Shown: positions 36,773-45,437, counted from the stretch's first letter. The stretch is DNA of 64,000 bases from Streptomyces erythrochromogenes (GCF_036170895.1 NZ_CP108036.1:1426001-1490000); one strand, 5' to 3'. Numbers and translations are program-made. Notes: generated by a model not told the origin, from the sequence alone.

Positions 36773-36946
36773 GTGTCCGACAAGGAGAAGAGCCGGGCCA
36801 AGGCCGAACAGGCCAAGGGCAAGCTCAAGGAGACCGCAGGCCGCGCGGTGGGCAACGAACGCCTGACCGCCGAGGGCCGTGCCGAGAAGACCAAGGGCAA
36901 CGCCCGGCAGGCCAAGGAGAAGATGAAGGACGTCTTCAAGGGCTGA
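36773..36946 (+). CDS. CsbD-family stress protein
   Basis: A 57-residue very charged protein from a GTG (GAGGGAG about 10 bases upstream). The sequence KAEQAKGKLKETAGRAVGN followed by AEGRAEKTKGNARQAKEKMK is the classic CsbD repeat. CsbD proteins are small, abundant and induced by general stress (SigB-type control) in Gram-positive bacteria; their biochemical role is unsettled. In Streptomyces SigB-like sigma factors probably drive it. It is followed by a 20-bp perfect-stem terminator. Confidence 0.9.
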   Translation: MSDKEKSRAKAEQAKGKLKETAGRAVGNERLTAEGRAEKTKGNARQAKEKMKDVFKG

Positions 36947-36980
36947 CCACTCGAACGGTCGGCACCGCGATGCCGCCCCG

Positions 36981-37024
36981 TGCCGTCGGCCGCCGACCGG
37001 TCCCCCGGTCGGCGGCCGACGGCA
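36981..37024. terminator. Bidirectional terminator, 20-bp perfect stem
   Basis: Arms 36981-37000 and 37005-37024 are perfectly complementary with a 4-base loop (TCCC). It lies between the CsbD stop and the convergent FAD-oxidoreductase stop at 37028, so it can end transcripts from both sides. Confidence 0.92.
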
Positions 37025-37027
37025 TGA

Positions 37028-38245
37028 TCAGGCCAGGGTCACCACGACCGGGCCGCCCGTGGGGTCCACGCGGGCGGTCCAGTGGGGCGGCAGGTGCAGG
37101 GAGCGGGACGGGGAGGCCGGGAGGGGGAGCCGTCGCCGCCACAGCGGGCGGCCGTCCTGGGTCACCGCCACCACGGGGGCGGTCACGGCTTGCGCGGAGC
37201 GCAGCAGCAGCGGCCGCCGGGCGACGCCCGTGATCCGGTTGGGCGTCACCCACACGAGCGGGGCGCGGACCTGCAGTGGCGGGCCGTGCTCCGGCCAGGG
37301 GGCGCCCGCGAGGTGGGCGAGTACGGGCGCGGCCGCGGCGGCGCCTTCCGCGGCCGCGGAAGCCGCCCGTTCGATGCCGTGGAGGGCGTTGCCGACCGCG
37401 AAGACGCCCGGCGCCGCCGTGCGGAAGGAGGCGTCCACGCACGGGCCCCGGGTGCCGGGGTCCAGGGGGACGCCGCCGCGGCGGGCCAGTTCGTGGTCGG
37501 GGATCCAGTCGCCGGTGAAGACCACCGTGTCGCAGGCGAGGAGGCCCATGCGGCCGTCCCGGTGGTGGATCACCATGCCGGTCGGCCGGCCCCGGCCGCG
37601 CAGTTCGCCGACCGTCGTCGCCGTGAGCAGCGGGATCCCCGGTACGGCGGGGGCGCGCGGGTGCTCGGTGACCATCGCCACCACGTCCGTGCCCGCCTGC
37701 CGGAGCGTGGCCGCCGCGTGGCGGGCCACGGGCTCGGCGCCCACCACCACTGCCCGTCGGCCGACGGGCAGTCCGTACGCGTGGACCGCCTGGAACAGCT
37801 CCCCGGTGGTCAACACCCCCTGCGGGCGTGAGCCGGGGACCAGCCGGGCGCTGCGCGGGCGTTCCCGGGCGCCGGTGGCGAGTACGACGGCCCGGGCCGT
37901 GATCCGTTGCAGACCCGCCGGGCCGGTGGTCTCCAGGCAGAGCGGGCCGGCCCAGCCGGTGGCGGTGACGCCGGTACGGAGCGCGGCCCCGGCGGCGAGC
38001 GCCGCCCGTACCGAGCGCCGCGCGTACTCGGGGCCCCGCAGCCAGGGGAGCGGCGGCCGGCCGAAGCCGCCGTGGTGGAGGTGGCGCGGCATGCCGCCCG
38101 GGTCCTGCTCGCGTTCCAGGACCTCGACCCGGCCGGCTCCCGCTCGGGCGAGGCGGGCGGCCAGCGCCAGTCCGGCGGGGCCGGCGCCGACCACCAGGAC
38201 GTCGACCCGCACGTCCGTACGGTCACCACCGTCCGTACGGTTCAC
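37028..38245 (-). CDS. FAD/NAD(P)-dependent oxidoreductase (third gene of the kinase operon)
   Basis: A 405-residue two-dinucleotide-binding flavoprotein. FAD site [17 protein letters not shown] (about 15-31) with the GGMPRH motif after it, a conserved AVVLATGARERPR strand, an NAD(P) site VVVGAEPVARHAAATL (about 186), and the late FAD motif GVFAVGNALHG. This is the plan of the alpha-type subunits of opine/glycine/hydrogen-cyanide dehydrogenases and of small GlpB-like partners. The C-terminal 90 residues form an extra domain of unknown role. Its start overlaps the stop of the GlpA-like gene (ATGA), so the two are probably subunits of one dehydrogenase, passing electrons from this flavin through the partner's iron-sulphur site. 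Confidence 0.82.
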   Translation of the reverse strand: MNRTDGGDRTDVRVDVLVVGAGPAGLALAARLARAGAGRVEVLEREQDPGGMPRHLHHGGFGRPPLPWLRGPEYARRSVRAALAAGAALRTGVTATGWAGPLCLETTGPAGLQRITARAVVLATGARERPRSARLVPGSRPQGVLTTGELFQAVHAYGLPVGRRAVVVGAEPVARHAAATLRQAGTDVVAMVTEHPRAPAVPGIPLLTATTVGELRGRGRPTGMVIHHRDGRMGLLACDTVVFTGDWIPDHELARRGGVPLDPGTRGPCVDASFRTAAPGVFAVGNALHGIERAASAAAEGAAAAAPVLAHLAGAPWPEHGPPLQVRAPLVWVTPNRITGVARRPLLLRSAQAVTAPVVAVTQDGRPLWRRRLPLPASPSRSLHLPPHWTARVDPTGGPVVVTLA

Positions 38246-39642
38246 CGGCGGGCCTCCTCGAACAGGGCGCGGACGGCGGCCCCGCAGTGGAAGCCCTGGC
38301 AGCGGCCGCCGCGGGCCCGTGTGCGCCGGCGCAGACCGTCGGTCGAGACGGGTGGTACGGTCGCGGCGAGCGCGTCGCGGATCTCCCCGCGGGTGACGCG
38401 CTCGCAGTGGCAGACGATCCGTCCGTACTCCGGGTCCGCCGCGATCATCGCCGCGTCGCGGTACGGGCGGGGGAACGCCTCGCCGAGGTTCGGCATCCGC
38501 ACCGGTGCCGGCTCGCGGGCGCCCGTCACGGGCAGACCGCCTTCGGCGAGCAGTTCCACCACGTGGGCGGCGATCGCCATCGACGCGGTCAGGCCCGTGG
38601 AGCGGATCCCGCCCACGGTCACGTACCGCTGCGCCGGGCGGGCGCGGATCGCGTAGTCCTCCTGCCCGGTGGCCGCGCGCAGCCCGGCGTACACGGCGGT
38701 GACCTCCTCGTCGAGGAGCGCCGGCAGGATCCGCCGGCCCTTCTCCCGCAGCAGCGCGAGCCCTTCGGCGGTCGAGCCGGTGGCGGTCTTGTCGTCCAGG
38801 TCCTCGGCGGTCGGGCCGAGCATCACGTTGCCGTAGACGGTCGGCGTGACGAGCACTCCCTTGCCGCGGGCGTCGGGCACCGGAAGCAGGATGTGGCGTA
38901 CGAGGCCGCGGGCGAGTTCGTCGAAGACGATCAGCTGGCCGCGGCGGGGCGTGACGATGAAGTCCGCGTGGCCGAGGAGCCGGTCGACCTCGTCGGCGTA
39001 CAGGCCGGCCGCGTTGACCAGGTGCCGGGTGCGCAGCGGGCCCCGGCCGGTGGCGAGGGTGTGCGGCTCGCCCGGGGCGACCGCCCGCACGGGGCAGTTG
39101 AGGTGGAGGTCGACGCCGGCGCGCACGGCCTGGGTGGCGTAGGCGAGGGTGGTCGTCCAGGGGCAGATGAGCGACTCGTCCGGTACGTGGAGGGCGCCCA
39201 GCACGCCGGGGCCGAGCTCCGGTTCGCGGGCCCGCACCTCGCCTGCCGGGAGGATGCGGGCCGCGTGGTAGCCGTTGCGCACGGCTTTGTCGGCGAGGCC
39301 CGGCAGGGCCGCGAGCTGCTCCTCGTTCCAGGCCACGAGCAGGGCTCCGACCGGTTCCACCGGGATGCCGCTGTCGGCGGCGTACGCGGCGAGCAGCCGC
39401 TGCCCGTCGCGGACGAGCCGGGCCTCCAGGGAGCCGGGCACGGCGTCGAAACCGGTGTGCAGGATGGCGGTGTTGGCCTTGGAGGTGCCGTTGCCGACGT
39501 CGTCGGACGCGTCGATCAGGGCGATCCGCAGCGGCAGGCGGGCCAGTTCGCGGGCGATGGCCGAGCCCACCACGCCGGCGCCGACGACCGTCACGTCGTA
39601 CGGGTCGCCGCCCGGGAGCGGGCCGCGCCGGGTCAGGGTCAT
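38242..39642 (-). CDS. GlpA-like FAD oxidoreductase with BFD-type [2Fe-2S] domain
   Basis: A 466-residue protein of the DAO/GlpA family. FAD site VTVVGAGVVGSAIAREL near residues 16-32, then TSKANTAILHTGFDA and LVNAAGLYADEVDRLLG. The C-terminal 80 residues carry a BFD-like [2Fe-2S] module with Cys pairs in VCHCERVTRGEI and GGRCQGFHCG. The plan is that of anaerobic glycerol-3-phosphate dehydrogenase subunit A. It overlaps the kinase stop and the next gene start by 4 bases on each side. With a sugar or polyol kinase upstream, a pathway of phosphorylation followed by oxidation is likely: glycerol or a related polyol to a keto-phosphate, with electrons to the quinone pool. Confidence 0.85.
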   Translation of the reverse strand: MTLTRRGPLPGGDPYDVTVVGAGVVGSAIARELARLPLRIALIDASDDVGNGTSKANTAILHTGFDAVPGSLEARLVRDGQRLLAAYAADSGIPVEPVGALLVAWNEEQLAALPGLADKAVRNGYHAARILPAGEVRAREPELGPGVLGALHVPDESLICPWTTTLAYATQAVRAGVDLHLNCPVRAVAPGEPHTLATGRGPLRTRHLVNAAGLYADEVDRLLGHADFIVTPRRGQLIVFDELARGLVRHILLPVPDARGKGVLVTPTVYGNVMLGPTAEDLDDKTATGSTAEGLALLREKGRRILPALLDEEVTAVYAGLRAATGQEDYAIRARPAQRYVTVGGIRSTGLTASMAIAAHVVELLAEGGLPVTGAREPAPVRMPNLGEAFPRPYRDAAMIAADPEYGRIVCHCERVTRGEIRDALAATVPPVSTDGLRRRTRARGGRCQGFHCGAAVRALFEEARR

Positions 39643-41075
39643 GCCGGGTCGGCGAGCAGGGCGGACACCGCCGTCCGGAACCGTGCGCGGCGCTCGGCGG
39701 CGTGCCCGGCGCCGGCCTTCGGTTCGTAGACGGCGGACGGCTTCCACTCCGGTACGGCCTCGTGCACGGCGAGGGCGGGGTCGAGGCCGAGCCGGGCGAC
39801 GGCGCCGACGCCGAGGGCGGTGGCGTCGGGGAGCGCGGACACCTCGACGGGGATCTGGAGCAGGTCGGCCTGCGCCTGCATGAGCAGGGCGGACCGGGTG
39901 AGCCCGCCGTCGACGCGCAGGGTGGCCAGCGGCGCGCCGAGGTCGGCGGCGACGGCGTCGGCGAGCTCGGCGACCTGTGCGGCTATGCCGTCGCACAGCG
40001 CGTGCACGAGGTGCCCGGCGGTGGTGTCGAGGCCGAGCCCGGTGACCGAGCCGCGCAGGTCGCCCCGCCACCACGGGGCGGCGAGGCCGGCGAGGGCGGG
40101 GACGAAGGTGACGCCGCCGGCGTCGGGGGCGGTCCCGCCCACCGTGTCGAGGTCCTCGGCGCCGGAGATCACGCCGAGGTCGGTGAGCCAGCGGACGGCG
40201 GACGCAGCCGTGTAGACCTGGCCGTCCAGGCAGTAGCTGGTCTCTCCGGCGAGCCGCCAGGCGACGCAGCCGACGAGTCCGGTGGTGCTGCGGCGGGGGC
40301 GCGGGCCGCTCTGTGCGAGGAGGAACGCCCCGGTGCCGTAGGTGCACTTGGCGGTGCCGGGCTCGGTGACGCGCTGGGCGAGGAGCGCGGCCTGCTGGTC
40401 GACGAGCAGCCCCGTCAGCGGCAGCGGGGGTCCGAAGGCGGTGGTGGTGCCGACCCGGGTGTCCGCGTCGACGACCTCGGGCAGCGGTTCGCCGGTGAGG
40501 CCGAAGGCGTCGAGCGCCGCCGGCGACCAGTCGACGGTGTCGAGGTCGAGGAGCTGGGTGCGGCCGGCGGTCGCCGCGTCGGTGACGAAGGCACCGGTGA
40601 GCCGGTGCACCAGCCAGGCGTCGCTGGTCGTCACGACGCCCTGCCGGGTGAGGTGGCGACGTATCCAGGCCATCTTGGGCGCGGCGAAATACGGGTCGAG
40701 GGGCAGGCCGGTCCGGTCCTGTAACGCCGCTGCGTGCGGCGCCAGTTCGGCGCAGAGCTGCTCGGCGCGGCGGTCCTGCCAGACGATCGCTGCGGTCAGC
40801 GGCTCACCGCTCGCCGGGTCCCAGGCGAGGACGGTCTCGCCCTGGTTGGCCAGGCCCACCGCGGCGACCGGTTCGCCGGCCGCGGCCAGGGCGGCGCGCC
40901 CCGCGTCGACCACGGAATCCAGCAGCTCGCGGGGGTCCACCTCCACACGGCCGCCCGGCAGGTACCGGGGCCGTACGGGGGCGGATGCGGAGCCGATGAC
41001 TCCTCGTACGGGGCAGACGACGAGGGCCTTGGTTCCCGAGGTGCCCTGGTCCACAGCGAGCACCGGGCCCGTCAT
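39639..41075 (-). CDS. FGGY-family carbohydrate kinase (glycerol-kinase-like)
   Basis: A 478-residue kinase; the ATG at 41075 has GGAG 6 bases upstream and places the phosphate-1 motif VLAVDQGTSGTK at the very N-terminus, as expected. Further signatures: IVWQDRRAEQ, KCTYGTGAFLL (phosphate-2), LRVDGGLTRSALLMQ and ATALGVGAVA of the FGGY domain. The family phosphorylates glycerol, xylulose, gluconate and others. Operon mates (GlpA-like dehydrogenase and a second flavoprotein) make glycerol the best single guess, but Streptomyces already have a dedicated glpK/gyl operon, so a related polyol is possible. Promoter region 41076-41306 has overlapping inverted repeats. Confidence 0.87.
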   Translation of the reverse strand: MTGPVLAVDQGTSGTKALVVCPVRGVIGSASAPVRPRYLPGGRVEVDPRELLDSVVDAGRAALAAAGEPVAAVGLANQGETVLAWDPASGEPLTAAIVWQDRRAEQLCAELAPHAAALQDRTGLPLDPYFAAPKMAWIRRHLTRQGVVTTSDAWLVHRLTGAFVTDAATAGRTQLLDLDTVDWSPAALDAFGLTGEPLPEVVDADTRVGTTTAFGPPLPLTGLLVDQQAALLAQRVTEPGTAKCTYGTGAFLLAQSGPRPRRSTTGLVGCVAWRLAGETSYCLDGQVYTAASAVRWLTDLGVISGAEDLDTVGGTAPDAGGVTFVPALAGLAAPWWRGDLRGSVTGLGLDTTAGHLVHALCDGIAAQVAELADAVAADLGAPLATLRVDGGLTRSALLMQAQADLLQIPVEVSALPDATALGVGAVARLGLDPALAVHEAVPEWKPSAVYEPKAGAGHAAERRARFRTAVSALLADPA

Positions 41076-41250
41076 CACCACTCCGTCCCTGGTGTCGGCA
41101 TGCGCGATCGTCTCTGGGAAGCCTTCACCAGCGGACACCGCCCCGTCAAGATCCATCCGCGCGGGCGACGATCGCGCTGACGCGAATTCACATCTTGTAT
41201 GTGGCTTGATACTTGCATTCGAAAAAGTTTCATGACTCGAACGCTCATAG

Positions 41251-41275
41251 TCACTCTATAGTGATCGCCGATCAC
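41251..41275. promoter_or_regulatory. Overlapping inverted repeats in the kinase/unknown-gene divergent region
   Basis: TCACT (41251-41255) pairs with AGTGA (41260-41264), and GTGATC (41261-41266) pairs with GATCAC (41270-41275); the two inverted repeats share bases 41261-41264. A third small one, CACAT..ATGTG, lies near 41190-41204. The surrounding 41180-41260 is clearly more AT-rich than the rest of the window, as expected for promoters. Possible operator for the kinase operon or the rightward gene. Confidence 0.5.
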
Positions 41276-41306
41276 CAGGCGCGAAGGCCATGCGATACGA
41301 GGACCG

Positions 41307-41366
41307 ATGACCACGACCACCGCAAGACGCGCCCGTCCCGACGACCCGTCGACCGGGGCGAGGTGA
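41307..41366 (+). CDS. Possible 19-residue coupled leader peptide
   Basis: ATG at 41307 with GAGGA about 5 bases upstream opens a 19-codon frame starting MTTTTARRARP. Its TGA (41364-41366) overlaps the ATG of the next gene (TGATG). The good ribosome site and stop-start overlap suggest it is translated and couples to the downstream gene. The run of four Thr codons is suggestive of a leader. An alternative is a sequencing or real frameshift that has split off the N-terminus of the next protein. Confidence 0.4.
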   Translation: MTTTTARRARPDDPSTGAR

Positions 41367-42346
41367 TGGCGGGCGGCGACTTCCGGCCCGTCTACCACCC
41401 CGCCGGCCACGACAACGACCTGCGGGTGGCCGTGCAGGACCTGCGCACCGGACGCTGGCTGGCGATGGCGCACTTACTGGACCGGACGGACGGCTGGGGG
41501 CTGTGGACCCAGCGCACCCAGGTGCTCGCCGCGGTCGCCGCCGGATCCGATGTGGTCCAGGCGTGGCGGTCCGAGGAACCGCGCAGCGTCGCCGCGTCCG
41601 TCATGCACACCCGTGTCGTCGTCGAGCGCGCCGTCCGCGCCCACCGCGCGCGCCACCCCCGTACGCGCGAGCTGTGGCAGGAGGCGTGGGCCGCCTGCCG
41701 CGACGCCGCCGAGCTCAGCCCCGCCGACCCCGTGCCCTGGGTCTGCCTACTCGCGCTGGCCCTCCTCGACGAGCACCGTTCGATGGACGAGCACCGCCAG
41801 GCGCCGCCCGCCCTGATGCTGCCCCGCGGCCCCTGGGGCATCCTCGCCCAGGTCGACAAGCGCGACCCGCACAACCGCGAGGCGTACCACCGGATGCTCC
41901 AGTTCGTGTGCGCGGGCACGCCCGGACCGCTGACCGAGGCCGCCAACTTCGTGCACTGGGCGTCCGGTTCGGCCCCGCCCGAGTCCGCCGTCCATCTGCT
42001 GCCGCTCTACTTGAGCGTCGAGCGCTACCGACGCGAACGCGGCCAGGAGAAGGCGCTCGACCTCCACTGGGTCGCCGAGGACGCCGTCCGCGACGCCGGG
42101 CACGCCCTGGACACCTGGTTCCGCTACAGCGACCTGCGCCGCGCCTCCCAGCTCGACCTGAACCACCTCGCGCACGCCCTGTGGGGAGCCCACCTGTTCG
42201 GCGCGGCGGCGCAGGTGTTCGACGCGATCGACCGGTACTGGACCACCCTGCCGTGGGCCTACCGGACCCGCGACCCGGCCGACCAGGAACTGGCCATGGA
42301 GGTCTTCCTGCGGGCCCGTGCCCGCAGCCTGACGGCCCGGAGCTGA
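41366..42346 (+). CDS. Hypothetical protein (helical, TPR-like)
   Basis: A 326-residue soluble protein I do not recognise; an in-frame GTG lies one codon before the ATG at 41366, and the frame is open to 41213 but without coding character. It is mostly alpha-helical with many Trp, Arg and Glu residues and repeated helix pairs (ELWQEAWAACRDAAELSPADPVPWVCLLALAL), which look like degenerate tetratricopeptide repeats. No signal or membrane segment. It precedes an amino-acid permease gene by 86 bases on the same strand, so the two may be in one operon. Function unknown. Confidence 0.75.
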   Translation: MAGGDFRPVYHPAGHDNDLRVAVQDLRTGRWLAMAHLLDRTDGWGLWTQRTQVLAAVAAGSDVVQAWRSEEPRSVAASVMHTRVVVERAVRAHRARHPRTRELWQEAWAACRDAAELSPADPVPWVCLLALALLDEHRSMDEHRQAPPALMLPRGPWGILAQVDKRDPHNREAYHRMLQFVCAGTPGPLTEAANFVHWASGSAPPESAVHLLPLYLSVERYRRERGQEKALDLHWVAEDAVRDAGHALDTWFRYSDLRRASQLDLNHLAHALWGAHLFGAAAQVFDAIDRYWTTLPWAYRTRDPADQELAMEVFLRARARSLTARS

Positions 42347-42432
42347 CCGCGCGGGCCCCCCCTTGCCCCGCGCTCCCGAAGGTTCCCCCCTGCCCCACCC
42401 CCGCTCCTCTCGACCCCCGGAGGTACTCCCCC

Positions 42433-43965
42433 ATGTCCCGAACCGCGCCGACCGTCCGCCAGGACAGCAAGGCCCCGCCCCGGCGGGACGAGGAGGAACG
42501 GCTCAGGGAGCTCGGCTACCAACCCGTCCTCGCCCGCCGGATGGGCGGCTTCGGCAACTTCGCCATCAGCTTCTCGGTCATCTCGGTCCTGTCCGGCTGC
42601 ATGACCCTCTACGGCTTCGGCCTGGGCACCGGCGGTCCGGCCGTGATGCTGTGGGGCTGGGTGGGCGTGGGCCTGTTCGTGCTCTGCGTGGGTCTCGCCC
42701 TGGCCGAGGTGACGAGCGCCTACCCCACCTCGGGAGCGCTCTACTACATGGCCGACCGGCTCGGCGGGCGCCGCTGGGGCTGGTACACCGGCTGGCTGAA
42801 CCTGCTCGGCCTGCTCGGCGCCATCGCCGGCATCGACTACGGCGCCGCCCTGTTCACCGGCGCCTTCCTCAACCTCCAGTACGGCGTCGAGCCCACCCCC
42901 GGCCTGACGTTCGTGATCTTCCTGTGCATCCTGCTGCTGCACGCCGCGCTCAACCTCTTCGGCGTCCGCCTCGTCAGCGTGCTGAACTCGGTCAGCGTCT
43001 GGTGGCACCTGGGCGGCGTCGCCCTGATCGTGGGCGCCCTCGCCTTCATACCCGACCAGCACCAGTCGCCCTCGTTCGTCTTCACCGAGTTCGTCAACGA
43101 CACCGGCTGGGCCAACCCGTTCTACGTGGCGGCGGTCGGCCTGCTGCTCGCCCAGTACACCTTCTCCGGGTACGACGCCTCCGCGCACCTCTCGGAGGAG
43201 ACCTCCAACGCCTCCGTCTCCGCCGCCAAGGGCATCGTCCGGGCCATCTGGGTCTCCTGGATCGCCGGCTTCGCGCTGCTCGCGGGCCTGACCTTCGCCA
43301 TCCAGGACTACGCGGCCGTCCAGGGCACCGCCACCGGCGTCCCGCCGGCGCAGATCTTCATCGACGCGCTGGGCTCCGGCGGCGCCACGGCCCTGCTCCT
43401 CGTCGTGATCGTCGCGCAGCTCTTCTGCGGCAACGCCGAGGTGGCCGCCGCGAGCCGGATGGTCTTCGCCTTCAGCCGCGACAACGCGCTCCCCGGCTCC
43501 GCCCTGTGGCGCAAGGTGAGCAGCCGTACGCAGACGCCGGTCCCGGCCGTGTGGCTCTCCGTCGCCGTCGCGGCCGTGCTGGCGCTCCCGTCGCTCTACT
43601 CCGCCACCGCCTACGGGGCCGTGACCGCCATCAACGTCATCGGCATCACCCCGGCCTACGCGATCCCGATCTACCTGCGGCTGCGCGCCGGGAACCGGTT
43701 CCAGCCCGGCCCGTGGAGCCTGGGCCGCTGGAGCAAGCCGATCGGCTGGATCGCCGTCGTGTGGGTGGCCGTCGTCACCGTGCTGTTCTGCCTGCCGCAG
43801 AAGTCGCCGGTGACCATCGACTCGATGAACTACGCGGTGATCGCCCTGGCCGTGGTCCTGGTCCTGGCCAGCGCGTGGTGGTACGCCGCCCGGCGCTCGT
43901 ACGGGACCCCGTCGGCGTACGGAAACGCCCGGGAGCAGGCCGAGATCGCCGAGGGCATCGTCTGA
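42433..43965 (+). CDS. APC-family amino acid permease
   Basis: A 510-residue permease starting at an ATG after CCGGAGG. Residues 1-35 are a polar cytoplasmic tail; about 12 membrane segments follow, beginning MGGFGNFAISFSVISVLSG, with the conserved APC features ALAEVTSAYPTSGALYYM and GYDASAHLSEETSNASVSAA. This set is typical of the GABA/BAT1-like amino acid transporter group (2.A.3.4). It imports or exchanges an amino acid or amine by proton coupling. The C-terminal tail is Tyr/Ala rich. No metabolic gene for a specific amino acid is adjacent. Confidence 0.9.
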   Translation: MSRTAPTVRQDSKAPPRRDEEERLRELGYQPVLARRMGGFGNFAISFSVISVLSGCMTLYGFGLGTGGPAVMLWGWVGVGLFVLCVGLALAEVTSAYPTSGALYYMADRLGGRRWGWYTGWLNLLGLLGAIAGIDYGAALFTGAFLNLQYGVEPTPGLTFVIFLCILLLHAALNLFGVRLVSVLNSVSVWWHLGGVALIVGALAFIPDQHQSPSFVFTEFVNDTGWANPFYVAAVGLLLAQYTFSGYDASAHLSEETSNASVSAAKGIVRAIWVSWIAGFALLAGLTFAIQDYAAVQGTATGVPPAQIFIDALGSGGATALLLVVIVAQLFCGNAEVAAASRMVFAFSRDNALPGSALWRKVSSRTQTPVPAVWLSVAVAAVLALPSLYSATAYGAVTAINVIGITPAYAIPIYLRLRAGNRFQPGPWSLGRWSKPIGWIAVVWVAVVTVLFCLPQKSPVTIDSMNYAVIALAVVLVLASAWWYAARRSYGTPSAYGNAREQAEIAEGIV

Positions 43966-43985
43966 CCCGACCGTCCGGCCGTCCG

Positions 43986-44015
43986 CGCGCGCCCCGCCGC
44001 ACCGGGGGGCGCGCG
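43986..44015. terminator. Bidirectional terminator hairpin
   Basis: A perfect 10-bp stem (CGCGCGCCCC at 43986-43995 with GGGGCGCGCG at 44006-44015), 10-base loop, between the convergent stops of the permease and the PAP2-type gene. Confidence 0.7.
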
Positions 44016-44023
44016 GTGTCGTC

Positions 44024-45388
44024 TCAGACCAGTTCGGGCTGCTGTTCGCGGCGCTGCTGCGGCAGCTGCACCGCCGCCGCGGCCCGGCGCTCCCACCGCT
44101 TGGTGATCCGGACGTAGCCGTAGATCACCGAGACCATCGACAGGACGACCAGCGGCCCGAACACCCACGGGTGGGCCGCCATCTCCATCGACAGGTAGCG
44201 GTACGACAGCAGGAGCCCGACGAAGACCGCGGTGCCGTAGGCGACCAGCTGGATTCCCCTGCGGTCCCAGCCGTGGTCGAGGGTGCGCAGCCCGGCATCG
44301 ATCGTGAGGGTGAACACGACACCGGCGACGATGTCCGCGCCGTAGTGGTAACCGAACCCCAGCGTCGCGCCGAGCGTCGCGATCAGCCAGAACGTTCCCG
44401 CCCAGCGCAGGGCCCGTGGGGCCTTGCGGGAATGGATGAAGATCGCGGTGGCCCACGCCGTGTGCAGGCTGGGCATGCAATTGCGCGGCGTGAACTCGTC
44501 GAACGGCATCGGCTGCGGGGTGGTGACCGGCGGCGGCGTGTTCGGCCAGAGCTGGGCCAGCGCCCACTGGCCGCCGTCGGCGCCGTACGCGAAGATCGGC
44601 CCGACCACCGGGAAGACCATGTAGATGCCCGGCCCGAGCAGACCGATGGCCAGGAAGGTGCGCACCAGGTGGTGGCGCGGGAAGCGGCGCTCGACCGCCA
44701 CCTTGCGCAGCTGGTACAGCGCGACGACGACCGCCATCACCGCGAGCTGGATGTAGACGAATTCGAGGACGCGGAAACCGGCGACCCCGGTGGCCTCGAC
44801 GATCCGGCCGGCCACCCATGACGGGTTGCCGAGCGCCTGGTCGGCGGTCGCCACGTACTGGTCGAGCACCGTCGGGCGGGTCTTCGAGGTGATCAGCAGC
44901 CAGGTGTAGCCGGTCTTGCGGCCGGTGACCAGCAGCAGGGCCAGTCCGACGCCCTGCAGCAGCAGGATCCGTTCGCGGCCGGTGCGGCGCGTGAGCGCGA
45001 TGACGGCGCAGGCCAGGGTGACCAGCAGGGCACCGTTGCCGTACATCATCTCGGCGCCGACCACCCAGCGCACGAGCCAGAAGACGAGGTCGATGCCGAC
45101 CGCGGCGCCGATCGCGATGAACCGCTGCCGCCAGGTGAGCACCACCAGCATCAGGGCCATGCTGGCGTAGAGCACCGTGCCCGACTTGGGGGCGAACACC
45201 ACCTCCCGCGCCTGGTCGGTGATCGGCCCCCGCACGCCGTAACCGCGCGCGGCGATCTCCAGTGCGATGAGGAATCCGAGGGCCACCGCACTCACCGCGA
45301 CCCACAGCACAACGCTCGGGCGACGCCATGCAGCGGACTCGGCTCCGCCGTCCTTTCGCGAAATCGCTCGCTTTACCGCAGATATCAA
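44024..45388 (-). CDS. PAP2-superfamily integral membrane protein
   Basis: A 454-residue membrane protein with about 10-11 hydrophobic segments. The phosphatase signature is in the C-terminal half: MPSLHTAWATAIF (C2) and GYHYGADIVAG (C3, His-Asp), as in PAP2_3 proteins related to inositol-phosphorylceramide synthase and other lipid phosphotransferases. The extracellular RNC-M loop (TPRNCMPSLHT) precedes C2. The only start giving a full first segment is a TTG at 45388 with no clear ribosome site; it overlaps the stop of a 17-codon upstream frame (TTGA). The role is probably dephosphorylation or head-group exchange of a polyprenyl or phospholipid. Confidence 0.82.
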   Translation of the reverse strand: MISAVKRAISRKDGGAESAAWRRPSVVLWVAVSAVALGFLIALEIAARGYGVRGPITDQAREVVFAPKSGTVLYASMALMLVVLTWRQRFIAIGAAVGIDLVFWLVRWVVGAEMMYGNGALLVTLACAVIALTRRTGRERILLLQGVGLALLLVTGRKTGYTWLLITSKTRPTVLDQYVATADQALGNPSWVAGRIVEATGVAGFRVLEFVYIQLAVMAVVVALYQLRKVAVERRFPRHHLVRTFLAIGLLGPGIYMVFPVVGPIFAYGADGGQWALAQLWPNTPPPVTTPQPMPFDEFTPRNCMPSLHTAWATAIFIHSRKAPRALRWAGTFWLIATLGATLGFGYHYGADIVAGVVFTLTIDAGLRTLDHGWDRRGIQLVAYGTAVFVGLLLSYRYLSMEMAAHPWVFGPLVVLSMVSVIYGYVRITKRWERRAAAAVQLPQQRREQQPELV

Positions 45389-45437
45389 TTTTTCAGCCGA
45401 TGTTCATATTTCAACCTGATCATTGTTCGCTCGAACA
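45385..45437 (-). CDS. Possible 17-residue upstream peptide coupled to the PAP2 gene
   Basis: From the ATG at 45437 a short frame (MFERTMIRLKYEHRLKN) ends in a TGA that overlaps the TTG start of the PAP2 gene by 3 bases. A second ATG lies at codon 6. The ribosome site is weak. The region is notably AT-rich. Coupled re-initiation could explain use of an otherwise unsupported TTG start. Translation is not proven. Confidence 0.35.
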
